64,000 bases of DNA from Ipomoea triloba. Taxonomy: Eukaryota; Streptophyta; Magnoliopsida; Solanales; Convolvulaceae. The translations under genes were made by a program, and so were the position numbers. Position 1 is the stretch's first letter. Each line of letters begins with the position of its first letter. The DNA is taken from assembly GCF_003576645.1 (NCBI RefSeq), contig NC_044930.1:13230109-13294108 (forward strand). The letters run 5' to 3'. The notes beneath the pieces were generated by a model. The model saw only the letters and a program-made list of their open reading frames with translations, searched no databases and was not told the DNA's origin. Positions 23,270 to 34,481 of this stretch are shown in pieces.

Positions 23270-24220
23270 GATAACTTCTGTAGAATTTTGTGGGATTTCA
23301 TTAGTTTGTGTTACACAGTTGTTTATGTTATATTGCACACTTTACAGTATTAATGCCAACAGCCAGTGCCCAGTAGCTTCCAGTTGCCCCCCGCCCCCCC
23401 TTTCCCCCCTCCCCAATCGCATTTGCACAGATGTTTATGTTACATTTGCACATTTTAGAAGAAATAATCTCACCGGCGACCAATTTTTCTCTCTAATTTG
23501 CATATGCACAGATGTTTAGGATACACTGCACGGTTTAGAAGAAACAATCACACCAATCACCAGTTGTCTCCCCAAATTGTAGTAGCAAATAGGCTTATGT
23601 TACAATGCACACTTTAGAACTAATAATCACACCGGTCAGTAGTTGCCCCCCAATTGCAGTTGCATAAATAATGACGGTACATTGCACACATAAGAAGTAA
23701 TAAACAAAACAACCACAAGTTACCGCCCCAAATTGCAGTTGCACATATGTTTATGGTATATTGCACAGTTTAGCAATAATAAAGCCACCAACCACCAGTT
23801 GTCGCCCCTCCCTGGCGAAAGCCGACGACTGACACCAAAAGGCTTGGTTAGACGACACAAAAAACCCAAAAAAATTGTAAAAAAGAAAACGGCATACGAA
23901 AACCAAAAAATAAAAAACATTCTGAAAAGATCGATTTGCTTAAGGATGATATAGTGGGTGTTCCACAATGACGATTTGTATCTAGCCCTAGCTAGTTTTT
24001 GTATTTGGGTTTCCTCCTTCCTCCATAAATAAAAAAAAAACATTCTGAAAAGAAGAAAAAAAAAACGAAAACAAAACAAAAACCCCAAACCCCTCCCAGT
24101 TACACACATAAGAAGTAATAAACAAACCAACCACTAGTTGCCGCCCCCAAATTGCAATTGCACATATGTTTATGGTACATTACACAATTTAGCAGTAATA
24201 AACCCACCGACCACCAGTTG
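23270..24220. repeat. degenerate tandem repeat, unit roughly 85-95 bp
   Basis: About eight diverged copies share the order: TTGCA, CACATATGTTTATG-like, ATTGCACA, TTTAGAAGTAATAA-like, CACC, ACCACCAGTTG, then a C-rich run and AAATTGCAGTTGCA. The array is interrupted at about 23800-24090 by A-rich sequence. No coding potential is convincing. The family was not recognised. Confidence 0.6.
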
Positions 24221-24346
24221 CATCGGTAGAACCCACAAATGATGACAGCCGTAGTTCCCAACCAAAAGTGTCGGATTACTTGACACAAAAAACCCAAAAA
24301 GAAAACATTTGAGAAAATAAAAAAAAACCAACAAAACAAACGTAAA

Positions 24347-24378
<32 letters not shown>

Positions 24379-24475
24379 AACAACCTCAACCTCTCGAATA
24401 ATTTTTAAAAAAATACAAGGCCCGAACTACGCCGGCGACTCCCATGTCCCGACGTTGTCTTTGGCCCGTAGGCTC

Positions 24476-26048
24476 TGATAAGCCGTGAATTAAACTATAA
24501 ATATGCTTTAATTGTACTAACTTTAAGTGAAGGTTAGGTGTTTGTGCAAGAACGAAGCTTATTTCAGGTGTTTATGGCTCAAGGATTGAAAACCGTAACC
24601 TAGGCATGTTGAAGCGTAAAATGGAGGCAAATCAGGACGATTTAAAGGCAAAATTATTATTCAAGAATGAAGGGTCAAAACAATAGCAAAGTTCAATGAA
24701 GTAACAGAGCAAGGAATTAAGCCATTTCGTGCCACCGGGAGGATGTCAAGCTGCTGGTCACGGTGTGACCAACAGCTTGACATTGCGTGACAACTTTCTG
24801 ATTACCAGTTGTCAAGCTGCCGGTCACACCGTGACAAGCAGCTTGATGATTTCTTATCAGAAAGTGGTCACGGAAGTCAAGGTGGAGGTCACGGCATGTC
24901 CTCCACAGTGACCACCGTGACCACTTTGCTGATTTCGGTGGTCACTCTGCTGGTCATGCGCTGACCAGCAGAGAGACTCTTGAAATCTGCAAAGTTATTG
25001 CTTGGTCACGATGCTGGTCACACCGTGACCAGCATCGTGACCAAGAAATTTGGTGGCGGTTTTTGGGCGCGATTTCATCAAGTATAAATAGCCATAGGCT
25101 TTATTTTCAGTTTATCTTTCAAATTCTCTAAGTCCTCTTTTAGGGTTTCTTTCCACCAACACTTTAGAACATCTTTTAGTTGCAAATCCATTACTTTTTA
25201 GGAAGATTTGGAGGAGAATTATCCTTTGTAATTATCAATTTCACTACAATTTCATATTCAAACATTATATATTCATTCAAGTAAGCGTTTCAACTCTTTC
25301 TTCTTTCAATTCTTAAAATTTCTTTTGCATTTAACTTCATTGCCTATTATTTCAATTGTTTTAGTTTCTAATTTCATTATGAGTTGTTAAATACTTTAGG
25401 GATTTAAATTGAATTGCCTTGTATGAATACTTATATGAATTAAATTGTTTAATCTAGGTTTTTCATTGTTTTTAGAATGAATGTGATTGTGATATTAGGG
25501 AATTACTTGACTCTTGTTTGATTAGGGCTCAATTATGCAAGAGATGTATGGAATTGGAGTTTCACCTATGAGAATAGGGATTCACTATAGCCAACCCTTT
25601 CACATTTCTAACTTGCCCTTGAGAAAGGGAAGTTGGAAGGGATGATGCACACAATGTGTTTGATTAAATACCTTACCTAGTCTAATTGCTATGATAATGG
25701 GATTAGAACTTTGGTGGTAACCAATGTCCACGAGAGTGGCATTGGCATTGACTTGATTCCCTCATTTCATTGTTAAGCATTGATTAGCCTAGAACCTTAG
25801 AACACTAGAGAATCTTTTGTGCATTGCCACTTGATTTGTATCATCTTCTTTATCATTGTTTATTTCTCAAATCAATTGTTTGTTTTACAATTATATCATG
25901 CAAACAAATCTAACAACTCGGTTAGCACTTGATGATGTTGTGCTTAGCCCCTTGCTACTCAAGTCCTATTTAGCCATTCCTAGAGGACGACACTCAAAAA
26001 TACAACCACTTAAAAATACAACTTTCAGGCTCGTTCCGACGGAGAACG
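24476..26048 (+). mobile_element. LTR-like sequence, plus orientation, with palindrome cluster
   Basis: Begins near TGATAAGCCGTGAATTAAAC and contains a TATAAATA box at 25083-25090. It shares several blocks with the inverted relative at 26340-27835: GAGAATAGGG with a following CATAGCC-like phrase, GAGAAAGGGAAGTTGGAAGG, and a terminal block AGCCATTCC, GAGGACGA, ACAACTTTCA. No gag or pol lies next to it. It is best read as a solo LTR or LTR-derived block of a Gypsy element; lineage is uncertain. Confidence 0.55.
24744..25045. repeat. cluster of five hairpin palindromes upstream of a TATA box
   Basis: Successive hairpins: 24744-24782 (18-bp arms, one mismatch, loop GGT); about 24812-24846 (two mismatches, loop ACC); 24861-24927 (13-bp perfect outer arms with a smaller hairpin inside); 24945-24973 (12-bp perfect arms); 25001-25045 (21-bp perfect arms, loop ACC). 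Most centre on GGTCAC/GTGACC. The last arm ends 38 bp before TATAAATA at 25083. Confidence 0.85.
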
Positions 26049-26339
26049 ATGGGCAGTGAAGAGGCAAGAAATGTGTAAGATTTAGCCGATAGCAACTGTC
26101 CAACTTGGATGGAAAATCACTTTCTTAGGCACAAAGAATCAAGAAGCAAAATATTACTCAAATTGAACACCCCCCCCCCTAATCCGGACACTATATACAC
26201 TAAAAAACCCTAAAATACCCCTAACACAATTAATCTCTCCCAAACCCCCCACACAAAATCAGTGAATAAAAAAAATAAACCAAATAATTTTTTTTAGACC
26301 ATTGATCGCTAGATATTAATGGAATGAAAGTTGTGATTT
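26049..26339. other. spacer between two inverted LTR-like blocks
   Basis: About 290 bp without a gene. It contains a C run near 26170 and an A-rich stretch. Nothing diagnostic such as a primer site was seen. Confidence 0.4.
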
Positions 26340-27835
26340 TAGTGGTGATGGAAATTAAGAGTATCGTCCTCAAGGAATGGCTTAATGGGAGTTTGAGTAA
26401 TGAGGGGTTAAACACGGGTTCATAGAGTGTTTGAAAGCTAACCTAAAGAGATTGGATTGTTGCATGTTCAAGAAATCAATAACGAGAGCAAATAAGGGAA
26501 TTAAAAGATAATAAATGGAATAGAGATTTGAATCAAACATCCTTGAATAAAATCGCGTTTATGTCTAAGTTTAAGTTATGCAAGTCTAGATGATGGACTT
26601 GGGGAAATGGTTTAAGTGCCAATGTCAATCTCGTGATCACTTCGACTATCAACTAATCCTAAGTCCCATTCTCATGGCAACTTGGCTAGAAGAGGCAATT
26701 TAACAAGCACTTTGTGTGCCTATTTCCTTCCAACTCCCTTTTCTCAAAGGTGAGTAAGAAATATGGGAGGTATGGCTATGGTGTAGCCCTATTCTCATAG
26801 GTGGAACACCAATTCCAAATATCGATCTCTTGCATAATTTGGCCATAATTATGAAGAGTCAATTCAATTCTACGCAATTCATAACCAAGTTCAACATTAA
26901 GACAATACAAAACCTAATTTATACAATTTAATTCATATTGGGATTCATACATCAAGGAAGTTCAATTCAAATCCTAAATATGTTTAACTATTCATATTTG
27001 GAATGTAAAGCAATAAGTAATTGAAATAATAAACATATAATTCAAACAAACTTTAAGAAATATAAATGCACAAATATGAAATAAAGAACTTAACATGATA
27101 ATTTAATGGAAGAAATAATCTGAAATTGATGTTGAATGTTGGAAATACAAATGGATTCTTCTTCTAAATTTCCTAATTAATGGTAGATTACAAGTGTGGG
27201 AAGTGTTTTCTAAAGTTTCCTAGAGAGAAAAACTAAATGAGGGACTTAGAAATTCAAAAGTGATTACAAAATAACCAACCAAGGGTATTTATAGTGTAAT
27301 TTTTGCGCCATTTCGTAGCCTCTAGGATAGGAAGTCACGGTGGGACTCACGGTGTGAGTCCCACCGTGAGTCTCAATGATCAGAAACTGATCATTGAGAC
27401 TCACGCTGACACTCACGGTGTGAGTGTCCCGTGAGTGTCAGCGTGAGTTCAATGATCAGTTTCTGATAAGCACTCACGCTGAGACTCACACCGTAAGTCT
27501 CAGCGTGAGTTCCTAATCAGAAACCACGCTGAGGACTCACGCTGACACTCACGGTGTGAGTGTCAGCATGAATTCTTCTAATTGACCTTCACGCTATCGT
27601 TTTGCTCCTTCGTGCCCCGGCGTGCCCTCGGGTGTCTTCCTTGTGCTTTAAAGTCCCGTTTTCTCCCAAGATTAGCATCTTTTTATGCTTGTTTTCTCAT
27701 TACTTGATCTTTCATTCCTTCAAACAAAATACACAAAATTAAGAATTATTCTACATTCATTTGCATAACTTTTAAATGAAAAAATAAGCATAAACAAGCA
27801 CAAATATGAGGCCATTTAATGACATATCATGGAAC
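26340..27835 (-). mobile_element. LTR-like sequence, minus orientation, related to 24476-26048
   Basis: On the minus strand it follows the same order as the plus copy: 5' portion (about 27835-27600), palindrome cluster, TATAAATA (27293-27286), the GAGAATAGGG block, the GAGAAAAGGGAGTTGGAAGG block, and the terminal AGCCATTCC, GAGGACGA, ACAACTTTCA block. The two copies are strongly diverged in sequence but collinear, suggesting different subfamilies rather than the two LTRs of one element. Confidence 0.55.
27335..27590. repeat. second promoter-proximal palindrome cluster
   Basis: Hairpins: 27335-27369 (16-bp perfect arms, loop GGT), 27366-27404 (18-bp perfect arms, loop AAA), 27401-27446 (16-bp perfect arms), then further copies of GAGACTCAC and CACGCTGACACTCAC to about 27575. 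The theme is ACTCAC/GTGAGT instead of GGTCAC/GTGACC. The TATA-proximal arm ends about 41 bp upstream of TATAAATA on the minus strand. Confidence 0.85.
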
Positions 27836-27849
27836 ATATTTGTCCACAT

Positions 27850-28045
27850 GGACTCATATGATAATGGGTATATATATAGCACTTATCTATATATCTGGTG
27901 TATATACATCTATTTTAAAAAATAAAATTAAAAAATAATATAGTATATACGACGGTTTTATACTATAATCGTCGTATATAATATTTTATATGGTAGTAAA
28001 TTAAAAACTAACGTATACTAGGTGACGTAGTATTACATATCTGTA
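27850..28045. repeat. CACTA-like subterminal fragment
   Basis: Contains TATATACGACGGTT and ATCGTCGTATATA in hairpin arrangement, as in the array at 11820-12360. The stretch ends near CTGTAGTAG, close to the TTGTAGTG expected at the far end of a CACTA element. Confidence 0.5.
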
Positions 28046-28059
28046 GTAGCGAAATGTGT

Positions 28060-28735
28060 TTCCCTCCAATGGATTTATTTCAAAACACCTATAAATACCT
28101 TCATTTAAGACTAAAGATGGTGATGGTCCATTCAAGAGAAAATTTTCAGGAGTTCAAGTTTTCAAAACCAGTTTTAAGCATGACCAGTGAGAGAGACAAA
28201 GAGCTACAAAGAAATATCCAGATTTAGAGATTTGTGTTGCTCAAAAGGAGTTCAAGATCCAAATTCAAGAAGTCAAGTTCTCATATTTGGATATTGAAGA
28301 ACTTCTATCTTCAAACCCTTTTATCTTTAGTCATTGAAGTAGAAAGAGGCGGAGTAAACTCTTGGAGTTGAAAAACCTAGACGCTCAAGTCCATCTTTGT
28401 GTTTAATGATTGAGTGGTGTCTTTTATACTAAAGAAATAGTGCAAACCTCCTTAGAAGTTTTAAGAAGAGTGGAGTAGGTTGAGTTGGCCAAACTAGTAT
28501 AAAATCTCTCTCTCTCTCTCTATCTTTATTTACTGCATTCTTACCGTACTCAAACATGCTCAAACTCCAACATTTCAAAAGAACAAAGAATATGTTAAAA
28601 AACCACTTAAAAAGGGTTAAACTTATTTCCGTTGTGCATACTCAACGAATCGGTGGTTTGTGAAGAAGTGACCCTTCGACTCATTTTGACGAGACGTTAA
28701 AAGTTTCTAAAAACCTACATGTCAATACCCCCCAC
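28060..28735 (+). mobile_element. Copia LTR-like sequence, plus orientation
   Basis: Has a TATA-like CCTATAAATACC near 28090. Near its right end, GTTGTGCATACTCAACGA and GAGACGTTAAAAGTTT are shared with the minus-strand LTR at 9327 onward. A CT microsatellite lies near 28506-28522. No adjacent coding region was seen, so it may be a solo LTR. Confidence 0.45.
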
Positions 28736-28867
28736 CCCAAACTTGCAGCCCAACCCTTCCGGGGCCAACAATATGATGTACATTTATAATTTAGTGTTTA
28801 CGAACATGTACAACAAATATTATGAACATAATACATGATAGTGTTATTAAATAGAAAAATACTACTT

Positions 28868-30060
28868 ATTGTTGGAAAATAGCATGAAAATGGCAATTTA
28901 AGTGGCTATTTTGTGGTACAAATAAATGTGGGGTCCACTTCCGATTTGGGTCGGGTCAAAGTGGATTCGGGTTCTTCGTAGTTAGACGAAGAGATTGATA
29001 TATTGTACGCACAAAACGGATAATGGGTGAATGAGAAATTGGTTCTCAAAGTTGACCCATTTGAGTTGAAAAAATTGTGGGAAAGCTTTAGAATAAGGCT
29101 TTGTCCCACATTGGTTTGGGAAGTGGGTTTGCACCATTATTTATACAAGAGCCTTTCTTAGGCTTAGTGAATTGTATAGCATAGAGGCTCTCTTTCGCGC
29201 GCAGGGGGTGTGCAAATCAAATCCCAAAAATGAGTTTGAAAATGCTTGAACTCGTGTGCGCCGGCACCTGCGGGCACGAATGTCGTTCGGAAAATTGGCT
29301 GGCCGTGCGGGCTAAGTTATGCCAAGAAGGACTCGTGGCGGTTTCCTAGTCCTCGCCCAAGGACTCGTGGGTTCGGCCTAAGCCGTGAACCAGACTGGTT
29401 CGTCCGGGACGACTCGCATAATGGTTCGGCCTTCCGTAGCCCGATTCATTGACCAAATCCTAGTCCTTTCGTGTAATCTAATCACCTCGGTGTGACTCCT
29501 TATCTCGGGTAGTGACCTTTCAAGTTTTGATTCATCCGTTACGGAATTAATTCTGGGTTAATTCCAATATTTATTATTTGAATCAATTCTCAGGTAGTGC
29601 TCTACCGTTACAGGAGTTACAAGCATAGTTTTATGATCAGATTAAGTGCCTATGATTAAATGCTATTAATTCAGCAACTCCTATATAAGATCATGGTAGA
29701 AGCAGCAAATTTACAGAACGGAAAAAACACACTTTTCTCTCTCGAAAATCTGCTTCTACTCTCTTCTTTGCATACTGTGTTCAGACCTTTGTTCTTGTTC
29801 GTTGGGTTTCAAAGTTTGAGTGCTCAAACTAGAAATCGAAGCTTGTTTTATCCTGGGAAACCTAGGCTACAACGCTCCTAGCACCGTGGGAGGTAGCAAA
29901 TAAGGTTTTAAGGATAGTGTAGTAAGTACACGACTCAAGCTTACCCTTGTCCAGAAATTCCTTTCGTATTTTGTGCTTGTTATTTTTTCTGAAAATATTA
30001 TTTTCGTAATATATTTCCCAAAACACTTATACTCTGTCTCTCAAAATTTTGATATTAACA
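28868..30060 (+). mobile_element. LTR-like block, probably a solo LTR (tentative)
   Basis: Begins near TGTTGGAAAATAGCATG and contains TTTGTCCCACATTGG, a phrase common in plant Copia LTRs, TATA-like sequences near 29138 and 29680, and a transcribed-leader-like stretch near 29700-29990 with CCTAGCACCGTGGGAGG. I could not find a matching target duplication or primer site, so boundaries and class are uncertain. Confidence 0.35.
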
Positions 30061-31083
30061 TTTTCCTTGAGACCTACAAGATGAAGATAATATTATTCTT
30101 TGCAACATCAGGGAGTAAAAGTGAAGGAGTAGAAATAAGGAGCACATGTAATAGAAATAATATTATACATTAGTTGACACTTAATATAAAAAATTGTTAT
30201 TTTAAATCAGGGTCCACCATGCGAGATGGACCTTAATCCACAATATAATTTACCCTTAATAGTTAATATCACTATTGGTAAGTGATTGCATAGGTGTAGT
30301 GCAATCTCAATTCATATAATTTGTTTTTTCTTTTTTCTTTATTTTGATACATTTGATTAATTTCACAGTTTAGATTAGATTAATCTTAAGTTTTTAGAAC
30401 TCAATATAAATCGTAAGTCATCCAATCAGTCATCAGTTCACCTCTGTCGTGATTGCTCTGCGAACATCACTTCTGACCAATTTTTGAGAATTTTATTTTT
30501 TTTATAATATCCGAGCATTGGACAAAATTTATATTGGAGGATGATGAGCAGCGGCGACTTAAAAGGAGGATGGGACATGGATGAAGCCCGTGCACCGGCC
30601 TCTTTAACTTTCCGCATTATGCAGCACGCCCAATAGCGATTCCTCCATGTTGATTTCACAAATTTATTCATTCTCCCAATTCAATGTCATCTTCACTACT
30701 TCGGATAATGATTGATTTTTCACTTTTGTAAAATATTTCAACTCTCACTTTGACCTACATTTCCCACAAGGAATAACTATTCTTCCCTTTATGCACATGC
30801 TTTTCAATTTTGTATTTTATTAAAAACAAAAAAGCGCCAAAGAATATGTGTGTGTGTGTGTATTATTTGTACAATTGAGAAGACTCTCAAGTCTCAAACT
30901 TTCATCAATCTTGAAAGGAGAAGACTTGAAGCCAGATTTTGACATCTCAAACGTGCTGCAGGGAAACCAACGTTTTAAGGGCAATTTGTATCCAGTTAGA
31001 TTGCAAGCAGCCAAACACCACTACTCCTACAACATATATAAAACCAATCATCAATATATTAAAGTAGTACGCAATTAAAGTTT
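30061..31083. other. AT-rich intergenic DNA
   Basis: No gene recognised. A short GT run occurs near 30847-30860. One or two open frames are short and without recognisable similarity. Confidence 0.45.
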
Positions 31084-31254
31084 GAAATATATGTTTGTTA
31101 GCTGATTGGGTTAAAAGGTATGATTAGTTGATAACATTAGCTGATTGTAGAAAGTTGTTTGATAGATTAGCTGTTAACTGATAGCTGTTTGGTATAATTT
31201 CTTTTCTCAAAAAGCTAATTGAAAAGGCTGCCTTGAGTAGCCTTTTGAATTTTA

Positions 31255-31621
31255 GGGGGTGTTTGGCAAACGGCTGATAGCTTATAACTGATAGTTGGTT
31301 GGTTTAGCTAGTAGTTGATGGCTGATTGTCTTAACTGGTTTGATTAGCTGGTCGTATTAGCTGGTTATAAAAAACTGTTTGGTAAATTAGATGTTTACTA
31401 GTAGATGATTAAATGTAAAATGACATTTAAGGGTATGAGTGTATTGTATTATTTCAACCTTTAAATATAACAAGAAGATAAACTCTTATTAATAAATAAT
31501 TATAAAATTTGGATATCATCTATACTTTTTTTTAAGGATATAAGTTTATTATTTTTGTTTATTTAACTCTTATTAAATTATACGAGTATTCTAGAACAAT
31601 TTCTATTACGTATTTATTTTC

Positions 31622-31657
<36 letters not shown>

Positions 31658-31686
31658 AAATGACAAACCCATCACCCTTTTTTTTA

Positions 31687-31758
<72 letters not shown>

Positions 31759-32015
31759 ATAACAAACACACCACCCATTTAAAAGTAAATCACATTGATT
31801 TCAAAAGATACAATAGTCAATATACCCATTTTTCCAACAAGATGATACAAAAAGCTACATTTATTAGCTTTTCAATTTTCAGCTTATTAGCCCAATCAGC
31901 CAAGGCCAATAAGCCATTTACCAAACACTTCAAAATAGCTTATTAGTTGGTCAAACAGCTAAACTAGGTCAAATAAGCTAAAATTTGGCTTATAAGCCAA
32001 TAACCAAACACCCCC
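31255..32015. mobile_element. PIF/Harbinger-like non-autonomous element, 761 bp, TTA target duplication
   Basis: Starts GGGGGTGTTTGG and ends CCAAACACCCCC. It is flanked by TTA on both sides (31252-31254 and 32016-32018), and the uninterrupted relatives confirm the empty site GAATTTTAG-ATTTTGGAG. A 3-bp TTA duplication is the hallmark of PIF/Harbinger. The interior contains long ATT microsatellites and no ORF of note. Confidence 0.75.
31620..31757. repeat. (ATT)n microsatellites
   Basis: Two runs, about 31620-31656 and 31687-31757, separated by about 30 bp, inside the Harbinger-like element. The apparent poly-Asn and poly-Ile reading frames here are simple-sequence artefacts. Confidence 0.9.
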
Positions 32016-32211
32016 TTAATATTTTGGAGTTACAAAAAAGCTTATTAAAAATTAGCTGATAGGTTGATTATTTACCAAACAGGGCCATGATCGAACTCCA
32101 GTAGCGCTAGTAATAAGACTAATAACTAATCTAGCTACTAGGTCAAAGTTATCTAAGGAACTAACTAATCTAGCTACTAGGTCCAAGTTTTCTAGTTCAC
32201 TTAGATTGAGG

Positions 32212-32560
32212 CTATGTTTGGCAAACCTAGCTGAAACGGTAGTTGAAAGCTGAAAAGTAGCTGAAAACTGAAAAGCTATAAGCTCGAAGCTGAAATATGA
32301 AGAGCTGTTAAGCTAGCTGTTATGCTTAAAAGTGTTTGGTAAAATTAGCTTTTTGATAAGCTGATAAATGTAAAAAGACTAAGGCTATATTTGGCAAACC
32401 TAGCTGAAAAGGTAGCTGAAAGCTGAAAAGGAGCTGAATGCTGAAAAGCTATAAGTTAGGAGCTGAAACTGGTGAGCTGTTAAGCTAGCTGTTATGCTTA
32501 AAAGTGTTTGGTAAAATTAACTTTTTGATAAGCTGATAAATGTAAAAAGACTAAAAAGGG
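32212..32560. repeat. direct tandem duplication of a Harbinger terminal region
   Basis: Two adjacent copies (32212-32383 and 32384-about 32560) each start with GGCTAT, then TTTGGCAAACCTAGCTGAAA, and run through CTTAAAAGTGTTTGGTAAAATTA. The second copy leads into the transposase region, so the end of the element has been duplicated outward. Confidence 0.75.
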
Positions 32561-32632
32561 CATCTTCATAAAATTTAAATTTGTTTGTTTACATATTAAA
32601 ATTTAACGTTTGAAAATAAAACTATTAGCAAA

Positions 32633-33358
32633 TTATGATCTAGCATCCCATAATGAAGTAGCAATATTGTTGCGAATCTCCTTCATCTCAGTAGAGGTCT
32701 GACTTAAACTTTCGTTGGTGGAGGTATTACTACTTGAATCTTGAAGTTCATCGGGCGGTATGTAATCTGGATGCTGCTCAAGCACATTAAACATCATGTC
32801 ATCTTGTGAATTCTTCCGAATATAATTATGTAAGGCAAATGTGGCCATAATAACATCAATTTGGGTCTCCACACTAAACTGTGGCATTTTAGCAAGTATC
32901 TTCCATCTCTTCTTCAATACTCCAAACGACCTCTCAATACAACTTCGAAGAGAAGAATGTGCACGATTGAATGCTTCTTGAGCATTAGTTGGCGGCTCTT
33001 GTTCATATTGAGATTGATGATACCTTATTCTTGGATACGGTACCAAATATCCTTGTTTATCTGGATATCCTTTATCTACCAAATAATATCTTCCTAAAAA
33101 AATATAACACTAAACAATTATAAGAATAAAATTATATGATTTTTATTAGAGTTAAAGTAATACGAATATGATACCTTGTGGCGGCTTGGGAAAGTTCATT
33201 GATGGTGTACTAATTGCATGAACAAATACACGTGTATCATGTGCGGATCATTCCCATCCAACAGATATAAAAGTGAAACACATATCAAAGTCACACGCTG
33301 TCATGACATTGAAAGTAGGAATTCCTTTTCTCCCTCTATATCGCAATTGGTTACCAAC
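32633..33358 (-). pseudogene. PIF/Harbinger DDE transposase, C-terminal part, disabled (copy 1)
   Basis: Recognisable from about 33358 (GNQLRYRGRKGIPTFNV, then ACDFDMCFTF, the first catalytic Asp region). A TGA at 33250-33248 interrupts just before the conserved SAHDTRV (second Asp). A GT-AG intron (33174-33094, 81 bp) keeps the frame into the last exon, which holds DKGYPDKQGYLVPYP and IERSFGVLKKRWKIL (Glu of the triad) and ends at 32633. The N-terminal helix-turn-helix half is missing; upstream sequence belongs to ORF1. The element therefore cannot make a full transposase. Confidence 0.82.
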
Positions 33359-33416
33359 ACAATGGTTCACCTCACTCATGAAATTATTCCAAAATGAAGA
33401 CTCATCTACCTCAAAA

Positions 33417-34067
33417 TCATGCAATTGGGAAAGAATGTTGGTTATCCTGAGAATATAACAAATCTTCAAATCTTTGCCTAGTCCTATTCTCTTCTTCACT
33501 TTCTATATTTTCATCCTCAATATCCACAGGTTGCACTAATTGAGGATCCATAGTGGGTGCAACACAACCTTCACCATTTGCATAGCTATCTTCAAATAAT
33601 TTAGACCACAAATCATCCATTGCAGGATCGATGGATTTATTACGAAATTTTTTATACTCGGAGTTCTCCTACAAAAGAAATGAAAAGAATAAGTTTACAA
33701 TCAACACCAAAATATAATTATGTTTTAATCTTAAAAATCTAATACTAACCTTGATTTTTTTCTCCCACCATTCATCAGAGCCACTAATCTTATGTGTACT
33801 AGGATCCCACCCTAAACCAGTTTCTTCACGTTTCAGCTGCTTCCAAGTTCTCCATTCTTTTTTCATAGCATCCCACTTATTCTTTAAACTTTTATGTGAA
33901 ATTTTCCGTTTGGCGGTAGCTTCAAACTCTTCTTTAATTTCTTTCCATTTCATTAATCCACGCACATGCTTTCGAATATATTTGATACAAATCTCACAAA
34001 AGACCACCACGTACTCATTGGTCCACTTAAAATTCTCTCCATCCATATTATCATTTGTTGAAGCCAT
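33417..34067 (-). CDS. Harbinger ORF1: Myb/SANT-like DNA-binding protein (copy 1)
   Basis: Two exons, 34067-33750 (106 codons) and 33668-33417 (83 codons plus stop), joined by an 81-bp GT-AG intron at phase 0, giving 189 residues. The first exon holds a Myb/SANT-like domain (KWTNEYVVVFCEICIKYIRK, then LKNKWDAMKKEWRTWKQL, then DEWWEKKIK). PIF/Harbinger elements encode such a protein beside the DDE transposase to bind the element ends. No disabling change is seen. It lies directly upstream of a truncated transposase on the same strand and is repeated without change 1849 bp to the right. Confidence 0.82.
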
Positions 34068-34207
34068 TTAAACAAGCATTAGTAGTTGAATACTTGAATA
34101 TAAATATTTAAAAAAAAAAAAAAAAGAGCAACAGGAAACAGTGATTGAATACTTGAAAATTATTTGTTTTTGTTTTTTATTTTTGATATGTATATTAAAG
34201 ATATGAA

Positions 34208-34232
34208 NNNNNNNNNNNNNNNNNNNNNNNNN
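34208..34232. other. assembly gap, 25 N
   Basis: Exactly 25 N. The 45 bases before it (34163-34207, ending ATATTAAAGATATGAA) are the same as the 45 bases before the second gap (36970-37014). Confidence 0.98.
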
Positions 34233-34481
34233 GCTATATTTGGCAAACCTAGCTGAAAAGGTAGCTGAAAGCTGAAAAGGAGCTGAATGCTGAAAAGCTA
34301 TAAGTTAGGAGCTGAAACTGGTGAGCTGTTAAGCTAGCTGTTATGCTTAAAAGTGTTTGGTAAAATTAACTTTTTGATAAGCTGATAAATGTAAAAAGAC
34401 TAAAAAGGGCATCTTCATAAAATTTAAATTTGTTTGTTTACATATTAAAATTTAACGTTTGAAAATAAAACTATTAGCAAA

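Larger units (their letters stand above)
31084..32085. mobile_element. host MITE carrying a nested Harbinger-type element
   Basis: The outer parts (31084-31254 and 32019-32085) belong to a family present without insertion at 39372-39700 and, inverted, at about 58785-59090. All share blocks such as TTAGCTGATTGTAGAAA-like, AAAAAGCTAAT and GAATTTTAG-ATTTTGGAG. The family is AT-rich and non-coding, with TGTTTGG-type ends. Confidence 0.7.

Noticed and set aside
24744..25045. CRISPR-like reading of the repeated GGTCAC words
   Set aside because: Plant nuclear context, no regular repeat/spacer spacing; the structure is a series of palindromes.
24476..27835. The two LTR-like blocks as the paired LTRs of one element
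   Set aside because: They are in inverted orientation, strongly diverged, and have no gag or pol between them.
31559..31774. Minus-strand poly-Asn/poly-Ile open frame
   Set aside because: It is only the translation of ATT microsatellites.
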